Source: Monoraphidium neglectum (Eukaryota; Chlorophyta; Chlorophyceae; Sphaeropleales; Selenastraceae). From it: a stretch of 12,640 bases of DNA. The stretch is from assembly GCF_000611645.1 (NCBI RefSeq), contig NW_014012542.1:2220-14859 (forward strand), given 5' to 3'. Shown here piece by piece: positions 7,394 to 12,640 of this stretch. The notes beneath the pieces are model-generated. The model did no database searches. It was given only the letters and a program-made list of their open reading frames with translations, and was not told the DNA's origin. The position numbers and the translations under genes were made by a program. How positions within the stretch are numbered: the stretch's first letter is position 1; the number at the start of each line of letters is the position of its first letter.

Positions 7394-9306
7394 TTAGGTT
7401 GCACGGCGGAGCGCCTGGGCGGCGCGGCAGGCTTCCCTATGGCCGCCGCGCCAGTCTTCTCTCTGCGAGGAGTCACAAACAGTCCAGCAGGGCGATGTTG
7501 CCGGCGTCAATGGGATTCAGATTGCACGTGATTTGTCTGCAGGTACCGTAGCGTCACATTGCTAAGGGCGGCTGCAGGTTTTCCGCATGCGGCGCATGCA
7601 GCAGGTTGCACGATGCAGCGCGGCTGGATGGCATTCGTTGTTTCGTGGGTCCAACACTGGGCAAAATCGAGTGTGCATGCCTGTCATTCCTGCTAGACTG
7701 CAAAGCCACGGTACCGGTATGATGCATGGAGGAATTCATTTCTCCTCTCCGAACCTCTGTCCAAACCGCCGCCATCCAATCAACCCACCTGACACTTCTT
7801 GCTGCAGTACAGCAACTGCAAATGGACGTGTCGAAGGGTTTTGGGGATTGCTTGAACCGTGTTCATAAGGATTCTCTAGTGCTGGCCAATAGGCGGAGTG
7901 CCACATAGCATGAGTTGATGTTTGGTCTTCCTAATCTGGTCATCTCCCCCTGCTCAGGCAACACACACACACGCGCACGCATGCACGCACGCCGCACGCA
8001 CACACTAATGCGCCGAAGGCCGCGGGTGATTACCAAAACGCGCAACAGCAGTGCTCGCCTGGAAGCAGCCGCTGCAGCGGCGCAGCTGCCCGCCGGGGGC
8101 GTCCTCCTTGCTTCGCCCGCACCGCGCGCACGCCGCCGCCGCCGCCACCAGCCTCTCCTGTGGCACCCACCCAGCCAGCGCCGGCCGCGCCGCGGCGGCC
8201 GCCGCGCCCTCGGGCGACGCCCTGGCGACGGCCTTGACGATTATGCGAACAGGGTCAGCAAAGTCATCGCCGCCGCTGCCGCCGCTGCTGCCGCCGCCGC
8301 CGCTGCCGTTCTGCGCCTCCAACCACCGCGCCAGGCCGGCCGCAAGGTCCTCGGCCGGCGCCTGCAGCAGCTGGCGCAGCAGGCCGGCGCGCAAGTGGGG
8401 CGGCAGCTGGGCGCTCAGCAGCCCAGCCAGAAGCAGCACCGCGTCTGTCTCGTCGTCTTCCGTTCCCACATCTGCGTCGCCGCGGCCGCCGCCGCAGATC
8501 ATTTCAGCCGCCGCCGCCACCGCCCCGTCCGCTTCTCCGAGCACGGCCTCCGCCGCCGGCCCCGCGCCGTTGGCCGCTGTGCCGTCAAACGCGCGGCCCC
8601 GGAAGCGCCACGCGCGGCCCTTGCTGTCGCGGCCGGGCGCCGCGTTGTGGCGGGTGACTTTCGCGGTCGGAAGAAACGTCATGATCCCATAGACAGAAAA
8701 CTCGTCCAAACCCTCGATTTCAAGAGTTACGCAGCCGTGATCCCCCACGGCCAGCATCAAACGCGCGGCGCGCGCCATCCGCTCGCGCGTCTCATGGGCG
8801 GACAGCGGCGCGCGGCAGACAGCGGCGCGCAGCAGCCGGACCAGCAGCGCGCGCGTCTCGGCGGGGCCCGCGGGGTCGTTTGCGGCACCCCGCGGCCCTG
8901 GTGGTGGCGGCGGCGCGGCGGCGAGCGCGCGGAGGACGGCGCAGGCCTCGCGCACTGCGCCGCCGCTGAAGAGGCTGGCGGCGACAGCTTCGTCGTGTTG
9001 CGCGGCGGCCTCGAGGCCTTTCAGGGCGCTTCTCGCGGCCGCCGCGACCTGGGGGCGACGCTCGGCTGCGGCGGGGGCCAGGTGCACGATCAGATCGATC
9101 ATGTCGCGGGGGTGGAAGTAGGCGGGGCGCACGGCTGGCAGCCGCGCGGCGAGCTCGGCGGCGCGCGGCGCGTCGCCATCCAGCAGCGCCGCCGTCAGCT
9201 CGCCGAAAACGGTGTGCATGCCGCTGCGCCTGTCAAAATGGACCGTCGGCCGGGGTTCAAGTTGGCTGCCGCCGCCCAGGGGCCTCCCAAAAGTGGCGCG
9301 GATCAT
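7394..9306 (-). CDS. MYND-type zinc-finger protein, finger split over three exons
   Basis: Three exons, 9306-8059, 7815-7789 and 7462-7394, give 447 residues ending at TAA. Residues 1-390 are Ala/Arg-rich and helical-looking, with Pro and Gly/Ser spacers, and resemble no enzyme I know. The C-terminus is a complete MYND finger: CARC (393-396), CSGC (411-414), then LLYCSKKCQ from the 27-nt exon (C420, C424), then REDWRGGHREAC from the last exon (H433, C437). All eight zinc ligands are present. MYND domains usually bind proline-rich partner peptides. No SET, ankyrin or TPR motif is visible, so this is not an evident SMYD methyltransferase. The first intron appears to start with GC; the second is GTGGGT-AG. 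The start is the ATG at 9306, just after a possible acceptor (GTGCAG), so a 5' UTR intron or an upstream exon is possible. A decayed copy lies head-to-head upstream. Confidence 0.85.
7789..7815 (-). other. 27-nt micro-exon coding the middle of the MYND finger
   Basis: CCATTTGCAG precedes it and GTGGGTTG follows. In phase 0 at both ends it reads LLYCSKKCQ, supplying two cysteine ligands. The spacing CxxC-x5-C-x3-C across its upstream junction is exactly that of MYND fingers, which is why I accept so small an exon. Skipping it would keep the frame but destroy the finger. Confidence 0.82.
7816..8058 (-). other. Apparent GC-AG intron in the MYND gene
   Basis: The upstream exon ends TTCCAG and the intron begins GCGAGC, a GC donor with an otherwise consensus-like context (CAG before, GCGAG after); it ends in TTTGCAG. 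Joining here gives FQ followed by LLYC, the exact MYND ligand spacing. The nearest GT donor candidate (GTAATC, about 30 nt downstream) would insert extra residues into the finger. The intron also holds a 32-nt alternating purine/pyrimidine tract. Confidence 0.7.
7961..7992. repeat. Strictly alternating purine-pyrimidine tract (CA/CG-rich)
   Basis: A 32-nt uninterrupted alternation that starts as an AC dinucleotide repeat and continues through GCGCACGCATGCACGCACGC. Such tracts can adopt left-handed Z-DNA under negative supercoiling. It lies inside the GC-AG intron of the MYND gene. A further CGCACGCACACAC stretch follows immediately to about 8005. Confidence 0.7.
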
Positions 9307-9719
9307 ACTGCCTGCACAAGGCAAGGCTGCTCAGAGTTGATCAGTGCGTCCTAGTATGCCTGTTGTGCGGATAGTGCCCGTGGCCAAGGTTGGAGCTGTT
9401 GAGTGTTTACAGGCGTGAGTGTATACACTGGCTACGATCAAGCAGACGAAGCGTCGAGACTGCCGAAAGACGTCGCCGAGGACGCTCTCTGACCACGCTT
9501 GCCCATCAAACAAGCGTGTCCTGCTCAATGATTGCAATTTTTTGGTGTGGTACTACACGCAGGCTCTGCGACATGTGATCACTGTGCCCAATGCTTGTTG
9601 TGGTGATCTGCTCTAGTCTTGTTTAGCTGGCACCCACAATATTTGTGGAAAATCCATGATCTGCCAAACCAAGGCTGGGGTTCAGCCTTGGTTGCCTGCA
9701 CGGCCCTCTTGGCATGCCC
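9307..9719. other. Intergenic head-to-head spacer between the MYND gene and its decayed copy
   Basis: This spacer separates the ATG of the minus-strand MYND gene from the first part of the inverted plus-strand copy. It is less GC-rich than the flanking coding DNA and contains short frames only. It should contain the MYND gene's promoter and perhaps a 5' UTR intron. I see no recognisable regulatory site or RNA gene. Confidence 0.45.
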
Positions 9720-10620
9720 TTCAGCGCGATTTGCAGCGGAACGCACCACAACTTCAGCGGGTTGACATTGCCGCTGCGCGCCCGCAACGCGCCGCCGACC
9801 TCACCGATGCGCTGCCCTCGGCACACTCGTCTCACGTCAACCCAGCCCATGTGATAGACGATATCATGCACCTGGCGCTAGCCGCGGCCGCGTGCCGCCC
9901 TGGGATAGCGACAACAGTGAGGGCGGCCCCCGCGGGACGCTGGAACAATCCTAATCCTCGCGGGCCGCATGTGCGGCCGCGCTCTGCTCTGTGTGTGACC
10001 GCAACGTGACGCGGCGCCGAGCTCGTCAGCGACGGCGCAGACCAGCCGGCGCAACCGGCGGCCCCGACGCCGCCGCCGCAGCACCACCCCAGACTGTCGT
10101 GGATGTGGCGGCGGGCGCCGGCATGTCGTGCCGCCCCCCCCTCCCGGGGTCCGAGGTGGTCTGCAAGCCGTTACACGCTTTTTTGACCCCCTGTCTGCCG
10201 CACCATGCCAGGTGCGGCAGGTGACGGCAGCGCAGGCACGCCCTGCCCCCGCCGCTAGCTGTCGCCCGCCGCCTCTGGCGTTGCTTACGATAAGGCAAGC
10301 CCCGACACGGGCCAGAAGGAGCATCTCGCCACCTAAGCCCGCCAGCCACCCGGGCCTGTGCAGCTGTTGTAAGCAGCGATGAGCAACGTGGGTATGGGGC
10401 CAGAACGCGAGTCAGAGGCGGTGCTGCTGCTGGCCGGCATGCTCAGTGCTGCCTTGCCGGCCGCATCGCCCACCATCCCGCTGCGTCAGCAGCTCTGGTG
10501 GCGCCGGACAACGCGCGGTGGGCGGATGAGCAGCGGGGCGGTCGCGGGGTTGGTGTTGCCGGTCGCGTTCGCGCGGAAGCGACAACGGCACAGCGTTGTC
10601 CTGTTCCTGCGCGCGTCATC
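9720..10620 (+). pseudogene. Decayed inverted copy of the MYND gene
   Basis: Two blocks resemble the adjacent minus-strand MYND gene in the same order. Block 1 (9788-9928) aligns without gaps over 47 residues to MYND-gene residues 48-94 (9165-9025), with 21 identities by my count; shared parts include the start RAA, the ID..I.HLA.AAA core and a closing R.A. Block 2 (10406-10462), RESEAVLLLAGMLSAALPA, aligns with residues 285-303, DETDAVLLLAGLLSAQLPP, at 13 of 19. The blocks are 478 nt apart here and 571 nt apart in the parent. After block 2 the match (LVAPDNARWADEQ against LLQAPAEDLAAGLARWLEAQ) continues in a different frame, near 10490. Stops interrupt the region between the blocks, and I see no MYND finger downstream. 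It could instead be a diverged, intron-rich paralogue. Its limits are approximate. Confidence 0.55.
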
Positions 10621-12100
10621 CTCACGGGGGCGGCCGCTACACCGCCCAGAGGCCGGTAGACTGGCAGCCCAGCCGGTCGAGTGGGCGCCGCGTCAGCGTG
10701 CACGCATACAGCTACGGCACGCACGCCCTGTGGCTAGAGTAAGGACGTCTCGCAGCTCCCGCGGGGGATTGGCCCGCCCGCTGCGCTGGCCACTCCAAGT
10801 GGCGAGTTGCTTTTCGGTTTGTAAACGCATCGGTTTTGGCTTTGTGGGTTTAGCGGTTTACCATGCACAGAGTTCTGTCCAGACCACAGTTGACACTGCA
10901 GCAGGTCAATGGCGCTAGATGCTGCAGCGCTGCCGCCCCTTTCAATCCGCCAGCAGCATCCGTCTGGACTGAACCTCTTCTGCTGCAGCTCTGGCCGACC
11001 TTGCATTGCTGCACAACCCTAGCCTCGGGTGATTGAAGGGGCTTCAGGGGTCAGTGCCGGAGGACGCCATCCTTGCATTAGCAGGTGCGGGCGCTCAGGC
11101 GCTTGCACGCATGCATCTCCATGTTAATGTCGACCTGCCGGCGCATCACAGCCACACGAACCCGGCGCCCAAGCACCGTGTCCTTGCAAAGCTGTCGTGC
11201 ACAATGGGGGCCGGTGTGCAGCGGGCGCCGGGCGCGGCCTGTGGCCAGGGAGCCCGATGCATTGCTGCCGAGACTCACGCGCGCGCCGGAAAACCCTCGC
11301 CACGTTGTGTCAAGGGCAACACTGATGTTCGAGGCACCCCCAGGTGACGTGACCTGCGGCAGCCTGTGAATCATTGCAACACGGGCAATCGCAATCCAAA
11401 CCATCTTGGTCGCGGCCAGCGGCCAGTCCCACAGCTTGCACTCGCACGCATGCCGAGAGGCGTGCGCCGTGCTGATGGTTGTCAGAAATCGGACGAGGCC
11501 GATTCAGCGGGGCTTCATGAACTTTTGACACCTGCCAGCCCGCGCAGAGGTGGCCCAGATGCAGTATCAGGTGGGTGGCGCCCCTGCGCCCGAGCCCTGC
11601 CCGAGGTTGCAATGCGGTCGCCGCCGCGACCGCAGGGTTTTCTTCTTGTGTTCCTGCGCAGGCCGCCCCCGTCGGCACTTATGATAGCAGACTGCTCAAA
11701 CTTCTTTGTTTCCCCCCTCAAATGCTGCAGGGCTTGCTTGGCCAGTGCTCCTGTGCAAGGGACTATTGAGCGGGACAGCAGGCGGACGGGAACAGTTGAC
11801 GGCTTGTGTATGGTGCGGTAGTGAAATCAAATTTGCATTTACGCTGATGCACGTAGCGGGCTCCTCAACCCTGCACCCGCCTCAAAACTCCCGAGACGTC
11901 TGTCACCAGTGTGCACTCTCAGGTGTGTGCAGGATCGATCTAAGCAGACGACTCGCTATCAGCAAAGGCAGTGTCACCGTAGCACAGGACGCGCTTCGAA
12001 AATTACATCCAGCCACCGTTTCTTGGCAGAGCAATCTTGGTGATCTCAAGTGCAGCCCGGAGGCACCAGGACCACGATCCTCCACACCTCTCACTCACAG
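10621..12100. other. Unresolved region with exon-like fragments on the plus strand
   Basis: No gene could be assembled. Exon-like pieces are: 10979-11000 onwards, after a CTGCTGCAG acceptor, reading LADLALLHNPSLG before a GTGATT; about 11055-11090, reading SVPEDAILALAG before a GTGCGG; 11548-11570, reading VAQMQYQ before a GTGGGT donor; and from 11662, after a pyrimidine-rich acceptor (TTCCTGCGCAG), reading AAPVGTYDSRLLKLL. Phases between them do not all agree, so they may be unrelated or partly chance. They could be 5' exons of the gene that runs off the right edge. No repeat or mobile element is recognised. Confidence 0.35.
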
Positions 12101-12640
12101 CTGGATGCAGCAACTTTAATGTCATTGTGGCAGCTGTGTCGCAGGCCGCGGGGGGCTTGAGTGCCGAAGAGGATTCAATCAACATGCTGAAGTGAGTTCG
12201 CGCCCTGTGGCTGTATGTGGGCCAATGTGCGTGGAGAGCAGAACTTGGCTTATCGCAAGCCACAGGCCCACCTGGCTGGGGCGGGCTGCTCTAAGCACGC
12301 ACTGAGGGCGAAGTGTACCCGAACACACCCTCTTTTGGCTTTGCTGGGCTGTCGTGACCAGGTCTCTTAAGGCCAAGGTCTCTGGAAAGAAGAGCGCCAA
12401 GGAGGACGTGTCGTCAGCGACTAGCAGCAGCAAGGCGGTCGCCGGCACTGTGTCGGGCGGTGCCACCAGCAGCAGCAGGGGACCCAGCGCACCCGGCGCC
12501 CCGCCGCCCCCCGGCGCGCCCGGCGGCCCTGGCGCGCGCGGCGGCCCCGCCGGCGGCGGCCCCAATGCCGCCCCTACCGGCGGCACGATCGCGGGCCCCA
12601 GCGGCGCGGGCGCCGGCGCCGCGGCCGGCGCCGGCGGGGG
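12101..12640 (+). CDS. Unrecognised gene, exons at the right edge (Ser then Gly/Ala/Pro-rich low complexity)
   Basis: One exon ends at 12191 with a strong donor (GTGAGT) and the next begins at 12362 after TGACCAG; phases agree. The join reads SAEEDSINMLK then SLKAKVSGKKSAKEDVSS. The first exon can be traced back in frame to an acceptor CTCACTCACAG at 12100 and reads FNVIVAAVSQAAGG before SAEED, which looks like real protein. Alternatively translation could start at the ATG at 12184. The second exon stays open to the edge and encodes a basic stretch, a Ser-rich stretch and then a long Pro/Gly/Ala-rich segment, probably disordered. I do not recognise the family and no catalytic motif is visible. 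The basic plus disordered make-up would fit a scaffold or nucleic-acid-binding protein, but that is only a guess. Confidence 0.55.

Noticed and set aside
7630..7665. A CWTH segment after an AG on the minus strand as the last part of the MYND finger
   Set aside because: The spacing to H and C does not fit. The exon at 7462-7394 gives the full W-x3-H-x3-C ending in phase and then a stop.
7915..9354. Long plus-strand open frame of 479 codons
   Set aside because: It lies antisense to the first exon of the MYND gene and reads as Arg/Ala/Gly-rich sequence without motifs. GC-rich coding DNA often leaves the opposite strand open. The minus strand carries the finger and consistent splicing.
11804..11935. 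CVWCG followed later by CHQC-x5-C, suggesting a MYND finger for the inverted copy
   Set aside because: The first pair is about 28 residues from the second, far more than in MYND fingers, and the following YCSxxCQ and H...C ligands are missing. It is most likely chance.
12179..12586. Minus-strand Pro/Gly-rich frame at the right edge
   Set aside because: It is the reverse of the low-complexity exon. The plus strand has a matching donor, acceptor and phase, and the minus strand shows none.

Overview
The window looks like nuclear DNA of a green alga, probably a chlorophyte of the Chlorophyceae type. It is very GC-rich. Its genes are cut into short exons by 200-330 nt introns with GTGAG/GTGGG-type donors and CAG acceptors. 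Some proteins carry Ala/Gly/Pro runs, 3' UTRs are long, and the alga-type poly(A) signal TGTAA lies where it is expected. One product has a plastid and twin-arginine targeting N-terminus. There is no bacterial operon structure. All gene models below were built by reading the sequence and checking splice phase by hand.

Layout: (1) 2785 to 1, minus strand, runs off the left edge: a six-exon gene for a PotD-like (polyamine-type) periplasmic-binding protein targeted to the chloroplast and probably to the thylakoid lumen. (2) 2786-4351: a divergent intergenic region with a less GC-rich core and no gene I can support. (3) 4421-6043, plus strand: a four-exon membrane di-iron hydroxylase of the fatty-acid hydroxylase/sterol C-4 methyl oxidase superfamily with all three histidine boxes. 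(4) 6044-7393: the converging 3' UTRs of this gene and the next, each with a TGTAA signal. (5) 9306 to 7394, minus strand: a MYND zinc-finger protein whose finger is split over three exons, including a 27-nt micro-exon and an apparent GC-AG intron. (6) About 9720-10620, plus strand: a degraded, head-to-head inverted copy of that MYND gene, which has lost its frame and its finger. (7) 10620-12100: unresolved sequence with some exon-like pieces. (8) 12101-12640, plus strand, off the right edge: the exons of an unrecognised gene with a long Ser then Gly/Ala/Pro-rich low-complexity stretch.

The genes look like independent nuclear loci and not members of one pathway. I did not find a clearly new multi-gene system. 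The points most worth checking are the lumen-targeted orphan solute-binding protein, the micro-exon plus GC-AG intron structure of the MYND gene, its inverted decayed duplicate, and the strong excess of the palindrome GCATGC.
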